This document shows positions 17,523 to 27,175 of a stretch of DNA of 35,712 bases, one piece after another. Below the pieces are notes generated by a model, which saw only the letters and a list, made by a program, of their open reading frames with translations, did not search any database and was not told the origin of the DNA. The translations under genes and the position numbers were made by a program. Source of the DNA: Candidatus Nitrosopumilus sp. Lineage in GTDB: Archaea > Thermoproteota > Nitrososphaeria > Nitrososphaerales > Nitrosopumilaceae. The first letter of the stretch is position 1; each line of letters opens with the position of its first letter. The stretch lies in NCBI GenBank assembly GCA_028377625.1, contig JAONKT010000006.1, positions 1 through 35,712 on the forward strand, given 5' to 3'.

Positions 17523-18305
17523 GTGAAGAAAATATTTTTGATATTACCTCTAATTGCATTTGTAATAGTATTTGCAAATGGACTTTATGGCCATCTACTT
17601 TTTTCATCACCATATGATCAAGATATTAACAAATATTCTATCTATGTGCATTTTCAAGAAGAATGGAACAGTTACCCTGTAAATCTTTTATTTGATATAA
17701 CAAATGTTTGGTCTAATCCTAATATCAATAACCAGACATATTCTAATGATTTCTCTAATGTTTCTAATTTTGATAATTATAATTCTAATAATTTACAATA
17801 TCAAGATAATCGTGGTTATGTGGAATTAAAACATCAATTTAGTGATTGTAATTCAAGCTGGAAACCTATGTTGTATAGATATGCAATTGATATTGCTAGA
17901 AATCAAATTCAATTAATTCAAGGAAGTGAATTAAATAATGATCCTTACGTTTCTATTTTTCCTAAGATAAAATCCACAAATTCAGATGCCACAAATTTTT
18001 ATGTTCAATTCATTCCAATATGTACAGATAAAAATACAACTTCTTATGAATATTCTATTTCCATTGATGATAAAACTTCATGGTTTGATGTTTATTTTGT
18101 TGATTCAAAAAAACAATTTGAAAATTATATAGATATTGATAAATTTGATTTCTATACTGATGATGGTTGCTTTGGACAAAGTTATCATAGTTTTACTGGT
18201 ACTTGTCAAAATGTTGATTATGAATCAGGTCTTTTAATTATAATTCCTGATAATTTGAATCGTTCTTTAACAAAAATAGTAGTAAATTTGCATGAAAAAA
18301 TTTAA
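17523..18305 (+). CDS. Secreted/membrane-anchored protein of unknown function
   Basis: GTG start, hydrophobic signal-like N-terminus KKIFLILPLIAFVIVFANGLYG, Asn/Asp/Tyr-rich extracellular-type composition. Confidence 0.6.
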   Translation: MKKIFLILPLIAFVIVFANGLYGHLLFSSPYDQDINKYSIYVHFQEEWNSYPVNLLFDITNVWSNPNINNQTYSNDFSNVSNFDNYNSNNLQYQDNRGYVELKHQFSDCNSSWKPMLYRYAIDIARNQIQLIQGSELNNDPYVSIFPKIKSTNSDATNFYVQFIPICTDKNTTSYEYSISIDDKTSWFDVYFVDSKKQFENYIDIDKFDFYTDDGCFGQSYHSFTGTCQNVDYESGLLIIIPDNLNRSLTKIVVNLHEKI

Positions 18306-18315
18306 AATAAAATTA

Positions 18316-19338
18316 TTAACTGTTAATCCAACCCAATTTTTTGAAATACATAAACATGATAATTGCAGGTATTGCTGATGCTAGAATTACGACTATAAAG
18401 GTGGTAAATGGACCTAAAGCCATAGAATTATTCTCAATTCCGCCTGGCAGACTAACATTCATTCCATAAAATGTTCCAATCACTGTTGATGGAATAGCTA
18501 ATGTAAAAATCATAGTTAAAACAGCTAACACCTTATTGGTTTTTTCATTACTTAATACAAAATCTGTATCTTTGTAAATTTCCATTGTTTCCCTTGACTC
18601 CTCTAATGTTTCAATTACTTTGTCAATGTGATCAATTACATCATCAAAGTATAGTGAAAGTTCATCATCAGAATCATCTGAAAATCTTTTAACATTTTTT
18701 GCAATTTCTAATACAAATCTCTTTAGTGGTACTGATATTCTTCTTAATCTATTAATTTCCCTCCTGAGTAATGCAATACTTCTGGCAACTGGTTTTGACT
18801 CGTCAAATACATTATCTTCCATTTCATCTAAATTTGCAATAATTTTCCTTGATGTATGTAAAAGATCATCCACTAAAGCATCTATAATTTCGTGAAGTAA
18901 ATCCCCTGATGATTCTCCTAATAATTTATTTTTTATTTTTTGATCCGAATCTGATTTACATGTATTTACTAATTCGACTAATGGTTTTAGATCTCCTTGA
19001 TGTACTGTAACTAGAAAATCTTTTCCAATGAAAATAGATAATTGACTATTTTTTGATATTCCAATTTTTTGTGCAAGTGGTGGAAATTGTAAAATCACAA
19101 AGAAATGGTCATCGTAACTATCTAGTTTTGGAAGTTCAAATTTTGTCATACAATCTTCTATGTTTAATTCATTGAAATTGTATTTTTGAGCTAGTTTTTC
19201 CACCTCACCTCTATCTGCATTTTGTAAATCTATCCATGTAAACTCATTACCCTGTATGGTTTCTATTTTTCTCTCAACAGGTACTTCTAATGATTTCTTT
19301 CCTGAACGTAGTCTATTAGTAATGAATCCTCGTCTCAT
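18316..19338 (-). CDS. corA: CorA-like magnesium/divalent cation transporter
   Basis: C-terminal TM1 with FYGMNV signature, TM2 IIMFMYFKKLGW, coiled N-terminal domain. Confidence 0.92.
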   Translation of the reverse strand: MRRGFITNRLRSGKKSLEVPVERKIETIQGNEFTWIDLQNADRGEVEKLAQKYNFNELNIEDCMTKFELPKLDSYDDHFFVILQFPPLAQKIGISKNSQLSIFIGKDFLVTVHQGDLKPLVELVNTCKSDSDQKIKNKLLGESSGDLLHEIIDALVDDLLHTSRKIIANLDEMEDNVFDESKPVARSIALLRREINRLRRISVPLKRFVLEIAKNVKRFSDDSDDELSLYFDDVIDHIDKVIETLEESRETMEIYKDTDFVLSNEKTNKVLAVLTMIFTLAIPSTVIGTFYGMNVSLPGGIENNSMALGPFTTFIVVILASAIPAIIMFMYFKKLGWINS

Positions 19339-19497
19339 GGTGAAAAATACCCAGATTCTACAAATTTAAAGCGATCGTTATTTGCCTATTCAAATCATTT
19401 TTGCTTCTTAATTTGAGACTAGTTGATTATACTGTACATTTTGCTTTATGATTCAATCTTAAAGATTATTACTAGATAAAAAAATTAATTTCTTTGT

Positions 19498-19570
19498 GGC
19501 CCTCGTAGTACAGTGGTTAGTATAGAGGATTGTGGATCCTCGGACAGGAGTTCGATTCCCCTCGAGGGCC
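19498..19570 (+). tRNA. tRNA-His (anticodon GTG), with encoded G-1
   Basis: GCCCTCG/CGAGGGC acceptor, GAGGA TTGTGGA TCCTC anticodon arm, extra 5' G at 19498 facing C73. Confidence 0.95.
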
Positions 19571-19578
19571 CTCTATTT

Positions 19579-19926
19579 TTAAAATATTCCGAATTTACTT
19601 GATTCCATTTCTTCTTTAATTGCAACTTTGAATCGAGGAGACTCTTTTTCAACTTTTTTTGTTAGCCATGTAAGAAATTTTTTATCCACTCCTTTACCTT
19701 TCAATTTTTGAAAATCTTCACCCATCATTGATTCTAATTTTTGTATTAATGTTCTATTTACACTTAATACAAAAAAGTGCCATCCAAAAGCAAATTCTGA
19801 GTCTGTCATAACAAAATCATCTTCTCCGTGAACCATCTCTTCTAAAAATGTAAGTTGGTGTGTGAATGCTTTACTTGTTTTATCATAATCTATTGCAGAT
19901 ACATTGATGTTTAATCTGCTTTCCAT
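19579..19926 (-). CDS. Conserved-looking hypothetical protein
   Basis: 115 aa ORF with ATG start, flanked by tRNA-His and a methyltransferase-like gene; no family recognised. Confidence 0.55.
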   Translation of the reverse strand: MESRLNINVSAIDYDKTSKAFTHQLTFLEEMVHGEDDFVMTDSEFAFGWHFFVLSVNRTLIQKLESMMGEDFQKLKGKGVDKKFLTWLTKKVEKESPRFKVAIKEEMESSKFGIF

Positions 19927-19963
19927 AATTTTTTAATGAACGTACAAAATAAAAGGCTTACAC

Positions 19964-20728
19964 CTATTTTTCCTTTAGTAAATATTCAAAATCAATATCA
20001 AAATGCATTTTCATAATACTAATGTATGTTTTAATTGATTCTGGAATTTCTTTTGTACAAACTACCCCTAATTCTTTTGCATTAATCCAAATAATCAGAG
20101 TTTGCATGATTGTAAGAAATCTATCATTTTTAACTTCCGATGCAGAAATTGATTTGGTATATCTTTCTGCAAATTCCCATGCAGTAACAAAATCTATGCA
20201 TTTTACTCCAAAAACTGATAATAATTGTTCTTGTAAATTTTTGGCTTTTCTGAATGGTACTTTATTGATAATATATGGAAAGTTTACTTTGTCTGGAAGA
20301 CAATTTGGTAGTGGTCCCCATACTGTAATAATTTTTGTTTCTGGTTTCAATTTCTCAAATTTTTTAATCATTTTGTTTATGATATCTTCATCAGTAAACC
20401 AAAATAAGATTACAGTTGCATCTGATATTTCTGATTCTTCTATATTTTGATGAATTAATTTTGCATTAATTTTTTCCTTTTCAATATTTTTTTGTGCATT
20501 TTGAATTTTTTCTAAATTGTTGTCTATTCCTATAGCCTTTTTTACTTTAAATTCATCAATTGCAATTTGTATTCCCTTTTCATTATTGCATCCTAGATGA
20601 AAAAATATGTCATCTTTTCCTAAATTTGAAAATTTGAATATTTCTCTAAGTGATTTTTCTGGTAATTGCACATCTTCCCCACTAAGCAAATTTTTTGGAA
20701 GTGTTTCTAAATATTCCTCAAATTTCAA
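19964..20728 (-). CDS. SAM-dependent methyltransferase-like protein (divergent)
   Basis: Rossmann-like FFHLGCNNEKGIQIAIDEFKVKKAIGIDNN motif I/II arrangement. Confidence 0.6.
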   Translation of the reverse strand: MKFEEYLETLPKNLLSGEDVQLPEKSLREIFKFSNLGKDDIFFHLGCNNEKGIQIAIDEFKVKKAIGIDNNLEKIQNAQKNIEKEKINAKLIHQNIEESEISDATVILFWFTDEDIINKMIKKFEKLKPETKIITVWGPLPNCLPDKVNFPYIINKVPFRKAKNLQEQLLSVFGVKCIDFVTAWEFAERYTKSISASEVKNDRFLTIMQTLIIWINAKELGVVCTKEIPESIKTYISIMKMHFDIDFEYLLKEK

Positions 20729-20753
20729 TAACTACTCTATTTTAAACAAGAAT

Positions 20754-21032
20754 TTATTCTCTTATACTTTCTAATTTTGAAACTGCTTGCCATAATTGTG
20801 TTCTAACATACGATGGCATGTTTGGATCTTGTGTTACATCATCAAGTAGACTGATTGTATTTGCAGCCCTGACTGACAGTGAATATTCTTCTTTAACTAA
20901 ATCTGTGACAAGATCTGTAATTGATTTTTTAATTGTTTTTGGAGTTGAATTTGTTGATACAATCAAGTTTAAAGTGTCAATTGCTTCTTTCATTGCTTGC
21001 TTGTTTTGAGCCTCGTCTGCCATATCTAACAT
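20754..21032 (-). CDS. UPF0147 family protein
   Basis: 92 aa helical protein with SITDLVTDLVKEEYSLSVRAANTISLLDDVTQDPNMPSYVRTQLWQAVSKLE. Confidence 0.8.
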   Translation of the reverse strand: MLDMADEAQNKQAMKEAIDTLNLIVSTNSTPKTIKKSITDLVTDLVKEEYSLSVRAANTISLLDDVTQDPNMPSYVRTQLWQAVSKLESIRE

Positions 21033-21059
21033 ATTTTGTTAAAAATTAGCAGTATATAG

Positions 21060-21368
21060 TTACATCTCTACAAAAACACTGTCTGATTCAACTACAATCT
21101 TGTATGATGTTAAATCTCTTAGTTTCATTGGAAATTTCAAAAATTTCCCTGTTTTACAATCAAATTCTGCTGCATGCCATCCACATGTTATTGTACATCC
21201 GTTCAGTTTACCTTCAGATAAACTGGAGCCTGAATGAGTACACGAATCATCTGTTGCACAATATTCTCCATCAATGTTTGCAACTAGGATATCTCTTCCG
21301 TCAATTGACACTTTGATCATTTTTCCAGGGGGTATCTCTGATGTTTTCCCTGCAATTATTCTTCCCAT
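21060..21368 (-). CDS. Rieske [2Fe-2S] ferredoxin-like protein
   Basis: CTHSGSSLSEGKLNGCTITCGWHAAEFD (C-x-H ... C-x2-H). Confidence 0.92.
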   Translation of the reverse strand: MGRIIAGKTSEIPPGKMIKVSIDGRDILVANIDGEYCATDDSCTHSGSSLSEGKLNGCTITCGWHAAEFDCKTGKFLKFPMKLRDLTSYKIVVESDSVFVEM

Positions 21369-21407
21369 GACACTTATTATTTGATCATTGTTAATATTTT
21401 TTCGTAT

Positions 21408-22187
21408 ATGGAAATTAGGGAAGCAACTTCTTTTGATAAAAATTTGGTCTTAAAATTTTGTAAAAATACTTTTTCATGGGGAGATTATATTGACAAAGTT
21501 TGGTCCTCTTGGTTAGATGAGGGGAATTTATTTTTATTTGAAAAAGAATTTCCTGTTGGTATTTGCCATGCGTTCTATTCTGGAGATCAAATCTGGATTG
21601 AAGGTATTCGTATTGATCCAAATTTTCAAAGACAAAACATTGCATCAAAACTTGTAACACATGCTGAATTAATTGGAAAAAATAATGATGTGTCCTTTTC
21701 TTACATGTTAATAGATACTGAAAATAAAAAATCAATTTTTATGGCTAATTCTTTAAATTATAAAGAATTTCAAATATGGCATTACTATTCATTGAATCCT
21801 GAAAAAAACCTAAATTTTAATATTGAATTTGAACAATCGATTCCCTTTGAAATTTTTCCTTTTTATGTGGATTCATGGAGATGGATTAAAACTACAAAAA
21901 AAATTATGCTTGATTTATCTACACAAAATAGAATCATAAAATCTAGTCTGAATGGTAAAACTTCTTTTGCTATACTTGGTGACTACAAACATCTTGATAA
22001 AACCTTGATTGTTACCTTATTTTCAGGCTCATTTGATACATTATCTAACATTCTATTTTATTTACAAAACTATGCGATTGAAAAAAATTATGAACGAATT
22101 CAAATTTTAACTAAAGAAAAATTACAATCATTTGATTCTTTAGAATATAAAATCTCATTTAATTTAATGAAAAAATTTTTACTTTAA
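21408..22187 (+). CDS. GNAT-family acetyltransferase
   Basis: IEGIRIDPNFQRQNIASKLVTHAE; likely ATG at 21408 rather than TTG at 21381. Confidence 0.75.
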   Translation: MEIREATSFDKNLVLKFCKNTFSWGDYIDKVWSSWLDEGNLFLFEKEFPVGICHAFYSGDQIWIEGIRIDPNFQRQNIASKLVTHAELIGKNNDVSFSYMLIDTENKKSIFMANSLNYKEFQIWHYYSLNPEKNLNFNIEFEQSIPFEIFPFYVDSWRWIKTTKKIMLDLSTQNRIIKSSLNGKTSFAILGDYKHLDKTLIVTLFSGSFDTLSNILFYLQNYAIEKNYERIQILTKEKLQSFDSLEYKISFNLMKKFLL

Positions 22188-23053
22188 TTTGATTTAATAA
22201 CTTTGATTGTGTTGTTTAACATTCCTAAACCTTCTATTTCCATTTCTATTTTATCTCCATCCTTTAGATATACTGCATTTGGTTGGTTTAACATTGTACC
22301 TGCAGGTGTTCCAGTTGAAATTATGTCTCCTTTTTCCAATGTCATTACTTTTGTAATTTTTGCAATGATTTCAGGAATTTTAATAAACATATTACTTGTT
22401 GAAGAATTTTGTCTTATTTCCCCGTTAACTTTTGTTGTCATTTTTAGATTCTGAGGATTTTGTATCTCATCTGCTGTTGTTATCCATGGACCACATGGTG
22501 CAAATGAATCGAATCCTTTTCCTCTGGTAAATTGTTTATCCTTATTTTGAATATCTCTTGCTGAAACATCATTGAAAATCATGTATCCAAATATCATTTC
22601 TGAAGCATTTTCAATACTTACATTTTTACAATCTTTACCAATTATCAAAGCCAATTCAATTTCATAATCTAATTGTGTGACAAAGTCTGGACATATGATA
22701 TCTGATTTTGTATGGTTTAGTGTTGTTCTAGGTTTTATTACCAGTGCTGGGTCATCAGGTGCTTGTAATCCTTGTTCTTTTGCATGATCCACATAGTTGA
22801 ATGCTAGACAGATTATTTTATTTGGATTTGAAATGGGTGCTAATAATTTGTACTTTGAAATATCTTCTCTATACTCTAATTCATCTGTCTTATTTTTAAT
22901 TTCATCATACCATCCATCAAACAAAAAATCTTTGACATTGATGGGGATTGGCACGCCTGTTAATTCTGTAATTTCACTTTTTACGGCTATTTTATCATCT
23001 TTAAGAAAACCATATGTTTCACTAGTTCCATCTGTTACTCTAACTATTCTCAT
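22184..23053 (-). CDS. Fumarylacetoacetate hydrolase family protein
   Basis: CLAFNYVDHAKE, LDYEIELALIIGKD, ARDIQNKDKQFTRGKGFDSFAPCGPWI, GDIISTGTPAGT. Confidence 0.92.
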   Translation of the reverse strand: MRIVRVTDGTSETYGFLKDDKIAVKSEITELTGVPIPINVKDFLFDGWYDEIKNKTDELEYREDISKYKLLAPISNPNKIICLAFNYVDHAKEQGLQAPDDPALVIKPRTTLNHTKSDIICPDFVTQLDYEIELALIIGKDCKNVSIENASEMIFGYMIFNDVSARDIQNKDKQFTRGKGFDSFAPCGPWITTADEIQNPQNLKMTTKVNGEIRQNSSTSNMFIKIPEIIAKITKVMTLEKGDIISTGTPAGTMLNQPNAVYLKDGDKIEMEIEGLGMLNNTIKVIKSN

Positions 23054-23059
23054 ATCTGA

Positions 23060-24769
23060 TCACTTATGTGTAAAAATTGCTTGATTTTGTGAATCTTTTC
23101 TACAATATCCAAATCTAACAAATTGTATTTCATCCCCTTCTTTTATTTGTAAGTAATGTGGTTCACAATACACGTTTGTTTCTTCCAAACTACCTTCATT
23201 AAATTTTTCATCAATAAACAATATTTTTGGAATAATCATTTTAATTTGATGTGCTGTTTTTTGTGAAACCCATTGTATTTTTGGAATATTTTTAATGTCT
23301 CCATCTTTTACATATTCTCCTTCAAATTCTTCCCCTTGTTTTGTAATCAAAATATTCCCTAATCCTAAAAGTCTAATTTGTTCTCCCTCCTTCATATTTT
23401 GTGCATCATCTCCAGAAATGTAGAAATTTCCATCAACATCTATTTTTCTTTTACCCATATCATTTATTGGATGATTTGAAATTTCAACAGATGTAATTGA
23501 TAAATTTTTTACTAAAAGTTTTTTCGGATTATTGACCATGTATAATCGAATACTATCTTCATCAACTAATTTTCTATTAAATGCTTCAAGAGAATCAAAA
23601 GGTGCAAGAGTATTTGCTTTGGTTAATCCCAAAGACATGATGAATTTTCTTATTGCATCTGGTTTGATTCCTCTTTTCTTTAATGCCTCTAAAGTTGGTA
23701 ATCTAGGATCATCATACCATGAAACTTTACGTTCTTCAATTAGTGGTTTGATAATTCTTTTTGAAATTGGCATACCTTTGAATTCTAATCTTGAGAAAAA
23801 GCCTTGCTGTGGTTTTCTCATATTCAGTGAATCTAAAATTGTCTCAGTCAACTCTTCTCTTAATTCAAATTCTTTTGAACGAAAAGCATGAGTAACTCCA
23901 TCAATACTATCCTCAATCGCTACTGCAAAATCATAACTTGGCCAAATTCTATATTTCTCACCTACTGTGTAGTGTTTTCCGTCTATTATTCTAAATAATA
24001 CTGGATCTCTCATTACTGCATTATCTGCTTTCATATCTCCACGAAATCTGACAATTGCTTCACCTGGTTTGAATTTATTTTGCATTTTTTCCCAATTACT
24101 GATATTTTTATCCGTATTTTCTTTACTACATTTACATGCTTTTCTTTCTCGCCTATTTTTGCTAATGTCGTCTCTTTTACATTTACAAACATAGGCTTTT
24201 CCAGAATTAATTAATTCCATTCCTTTCTCATAAAATATTTCCATATCGTCTGAAGTATTTTTTACTATATCAAATTCTATCCCTAACCATTCTAATCCTA
24301 CTTTAATTGCTGCATGATATTCCATTCTTTCAGCTTCAGGATTTGTATCATCCATTCTTAAAATGAATTTTCCTCCATACATTTTTGCATATTCAGAATT
24401 AATGATAGCTGCTTTTGCATGTCCTATATGTGGATAACCATTTGGTTCTGGTGGAAATCTTGTAATTACATTTCCATGTTGTGCATTTTTTAATTCAGGC
24501 AATCCTTCTCTTTCTTTTATTTTTTCTTTAGGTTTTAGAATCTCTGGAAAATTTTCTTCAATTTCTTTTTTTTGTTCATCAATTGATAATTTATTTACAC
24601 TCGATACAATTTCAGATATTTCTATTGAAATTTCTTTTACTTTAGTTCTAAATTCTGGTTTAGTTCCAAGAATTTTTCCTAAAATTATTTTATCTCTAGT
24701 TTCTCCTTCATGCTCAAATGCATTTTGAAGAGTCATTTTTCTAATTTCTTTTTTAATCTCTTGATCCAT
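23060..24769 (-). CDS. gltX: Glutamyl-tRNA synthetase (archaeal type)
   Basis: RFPPEPNGYPHIGHAKAA (HIGH), MPISKRIIKPLI (KMSKS-like), SWYDDPRLPTLEALKKRGI. Confidence 0.95.
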   Translation of the reverse strand: MDQEIKKEIRKMTLQNAFEHEGETRDKIILGKILGTKPEFRTKVKEISIEISEIVSSVNKLSIDEQKKEIEENFPEILKPKEKIKEREGLPELKNAQHGNVITRFPPEPNGYPHIGHAKAAIINSEYAKMYGGKFILRMDDTNPEAERMEYHAAIKVGLEWLGIEFDIVKNTSDDMEIFYEKGMELINSGKAYVCKCKRDDISKNRRERKACKCSKENTDKNISNWEKMQNKFKPGEAIVRFRGDMKADNAVMRDPVLFRIIDGKHYTVGEKYRIWPSYDFAVAIEDSIDGVTHAFRSKEFELREELTETILDSLNMRKPQQGFFSRLEFKGMPISKRIIKPLIEERKVSWYDDPRLPTLEALKKRGIKPDAIRKFIMSLGLTKANTLAPFDSLEAFNRKLVDEDSIRLYMVNNPKKLLVKNLSITSVEISNHPINDMGKRKIDVDGNFYISGDDAQNMKEGEQIRLLGLGNILITKQGEEFEGEYVKDGDIKNIPKIQWVSQKTAHQIKMIIPKILFIDEKFNEGSLEETNVYCEPHYLQIKEGDEIQFVRFGYCRKDSQNQAIFTHK

Positions 24770-24789
24770 GATTGTTCTCTCTATTGCAA

Positions 24790-25770
24790 CTATACACTTC
24801 GCTTAACTACAAAATCTAATAATGCTACTAATTCTACCTTGGCAGTTCCTTTGTAATTTGTTAGTGATTTTTCAGATTTTTCAGCGTATTTTAGAGCCTG
24901 ATTTCTAACTTTTTCTTCTATGCCTAATGAACGAATTGCTTCAACAGCCATATTCAGATCTTTCTTTGAAATTTTAGAATTACCAAATGCTTTTAGAATT
25001 ATTTTTTTCTCATTGGCTTTTGCTAATTTAATTGCCATTAAAATTGGGAGAGATTTTTTGCCTTCTCTTAAATCATTTCCTACTGGTTTCTTTGTAACTT
25101 TAGGATCTCCCATAACCCCTATCAAATCATCTGTAATTTGAAATGCAATTCCTAAATTTCTTCCAAATGTTGAAAGATTTGAAATATCTTTAGGTTTGTT
25201 TGTTGCACAAATTGCTCCCATTGCACAAGAGACATCAAATAATGCTGCTGTTTTTTTGCCTATCATTGTAATATACTCAGATTCTGTTGGAATCCTTTTT
25301 TCATCTGCCATTTTAATATCTAATAATTGCCCTTCACAAACATCTACACAAGCTTTTGCAAGTCTAGATATCAAATGTGCATTTGCATTTGGTGATAATT
25401 TTGATTCTGAAATAATTTGAAATGCTTTTGAAAATAATACATCTCCTGCTAAAATTGCAATTGGCATTCCAAATTTTTTATGTACTGTTGGAACCCCATG
25501 TCGCATTTCATCATTATCCATGATGTCATCGTGTACTAAAGTAAAATTGTGTACCATTTCTACTGCACTTGCAGCAATCATTGCAGTTGATGACTTACCG
25601 CCTAAAATTTGACAACTTCTAATTACCATGTATGGTCTAAGTCTTTTCCCGCCGTTAACAATAAGATGTCCTGCTGCATCATAGAGTTTTTTTGGATTAC
25701 CCTTCAATTTTGAATTAAGATATTTGTTTACAATTTTAGCATTGTTTTCAATTTGTTTAGTTTTTTTCAT
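24790..25770 (-). CDS. idsA: Geranylgeranyl diphosphate synthase-type polyprenyl synthetase
   Basis: GGKRLRPYMV, NFTLVHDDIMDNDEMRHG (Phe at -5), QITDDLIG, KPVGNDLREGKKSLP. Confidence 0.92.
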   Translation of the reverse strand: MKKTKQIENNAKIVNKYLNSKLKGNPKKLYDAAGHLIVNGGKRLRPYMVIRSCQILGGKSSTAMIAASAVEMVHNFTLVHDDIMDNDEMRHGVPTVHKKFGMPIAILAGDVLFSKAFQIISESKLSPNANAHLISRLAKACVDVCEGQLLDIKMADEKRIPTESEYITMIGKKTAALFDVSCAMGAICATNKPKDISNLSTFGRNLGIAFQITDDLIGVMGDPKVTKKPVGNDLREGKKSLPILMAIKLAKANEKKIILKAFGNSKISKKDLNMAVEAIRSLGIEEKVRNQALKYAEKSEKSLTNYKGTAKVELVALLDFVVKRSV

Positions 25771-26407
25771 TTACTAATCTCCATTTCTCTTTTGGAATAT
25801 GGGTTTTAATTGCTTCTTGTAATCCTTCATGCACTTCACCATTCATCCATTTAGATAAGACATTTTCATGTTTTTTGAGCATAGATTGATCCGATTTTTC
25901 AAGTAATTCTAATGCAATTAACATCCAAGGACAATAAATTTGAGGATTTATTTTAATTTCAGCAACTAATTCTTTAGCTGAAATCCATTTAATTTCATCA
26001 ATTTCTCCTTCAATTTCTTTCAACTCTGTATTTTTATCAATCACTCCCACTAGAGTTCCACAAACTTCATTTTCAGAACCTACATCTTTGTATGGTACAT
26101 GATATTCAAATTTATGAAAATAATCTAATTTTCCTGAAATTCCTAATTCTTCAGGCATTCTTCTTTCACCTGATGAAACATATCCTTCTGATTCTCTTGG
26201 ATGACTTGCAAATGTTCCATCCCAATCACCTGGCCATAGCATTTTTTCTTTTGCTCTTTTAGTTAGAACTAATCTTCCATCTCTATCAAATAATAATGCC
26301 GTAAATGCTCTATGTAATTTCCCATTTGGTAAATGACATTTCACCTTTTCTTCTGTTCCAATTGGATTATCATTTTCATCTACTAGTATTACAAATTCTT
26401 CAGGCAT
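25757..26407 (-). CDS. idi: Type 1 (NUDIX) isopentenyl-diphosphate delta-isomerase-like protein
   Basis: CHLPNGKLHRAFTALLF, WPGDWDGTFASHPRESEG, RRMPEELGI, ENEVCGTLVG. Confidence 0.88.
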   Translation of the reverse strand: MPEEFVILVDENDNPIGTEEKVKCHLPNGKLHRAFTALLFDRDGRLVLTKRAKEKMLWPGDWDGTFASHPRESEGYVSSGERRMPEELGISGKLDYFHKFEYHVPYKDVGSENEVCGTLVGVIDKNTELKEIEGEIDEIKWISAKELVAEIKINPQIYCPWMLIALELLEKSDQSMLKKHENVLSKWMNGEVHEGLQEAIKTHIPKEKWRLVNEKN

Positions 26408-27152
26408 TTCTTTTTCCTCTAAACATGGTTCCTTTAAACTCTCTATTTTGAACTGCTTTTACAATTCTTTCAGGTTTTTTTCCATTTACAAAAAATACAT
26501 TCATACCCATTTTGGAAATTTTAATTGCTTCTTCTACTTTTCTACTCATTCCACCTGTCACATCCATTTTGTTTTCTGACATTAAAGGAATATTTCCTTT
26601 CAATTCTGGAATTAGTTTTTTTGTTTTTAGATCAGAATATAATCCATCTTCATTTAATGCAAAAATACACAATCTTGGTTTTAGAACTTTTGCAAAGTGA
26701 GTCATTATTTTATCTCCTGACAAGATGTATGTTTTATTTTGACCAAACCATAATGCATCACCATATGTAACTGGAGTTAAGCCTGATTTTGCTATTTTTT
26801 CAACTTCTTTAATTTTCTTTGAAATTGGTTTGTTGCCTGACATAAAATCAGTTGGAGGCAAAGCGTATGGATTTAATTTATTTTTTAATAACGAATCTAA
26901 AATAATTTTATTTAACTCGATCATTGAATTTTTAATTATTGAAACTCCTTTCATATCGTATTTTCTTTCTTTTGTGTGCATATCATATTTTACAGACCAA
27001 TAATGTCCATATGATCCACCTCCATGAACAATTATGATTGGCTCTTTAATTTTTTTCAAACTTTTTGATAAGTTGTCAATTGTTTTTTTCCTTGCTGATA
27101 ATGGCTTTTCTTTATTTGTGATAATTGAACCACCTAATTTTATCAGAATCAT
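26400..27152 (-). CDS. Isopentenyl phosphate kinase (amino acid kinase fold)
   Basis: MILIKLGGSIITNK, IIVHGGGSYGHYWSVKY, DVTGGMSRKVEEAIK. ATG at 27152 preferred over TTG at 27167. Confidence 0.88.
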   Translation of the reverse strand: MILIKLGGSIITNKEKPLSARKKTIDNLSKSLKKIKEPIIIVHGGGSYGHYWSVKYDMHTKERKYDMKGVSIIKNSMIELNKIILDSLLKNKLNPYALPPTDFMSGNKPISKKIKEVEKIAKSGLTPVTYGDALWFGQNKTYILSGDKIMTHFAKVLKPRLCIFALNEDGLYSDLKTKKLIPELKGNIPLMSENKMDVTGGMSRKVEEAIKISKMGMNVFFVNGKKPERIVKAVQNREFKGTMFRGKRNA

Positions 27153-27175
27153 GTTGTACCACACCAATTAGTCAA

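Noticed and set aside
19498-19570. Short tRNA/direct-repeat pair considered as an integration (att) site
   Set aside because: No integrase, no second copy of the tRNA 3' end and no foreign-looking genes nearby.
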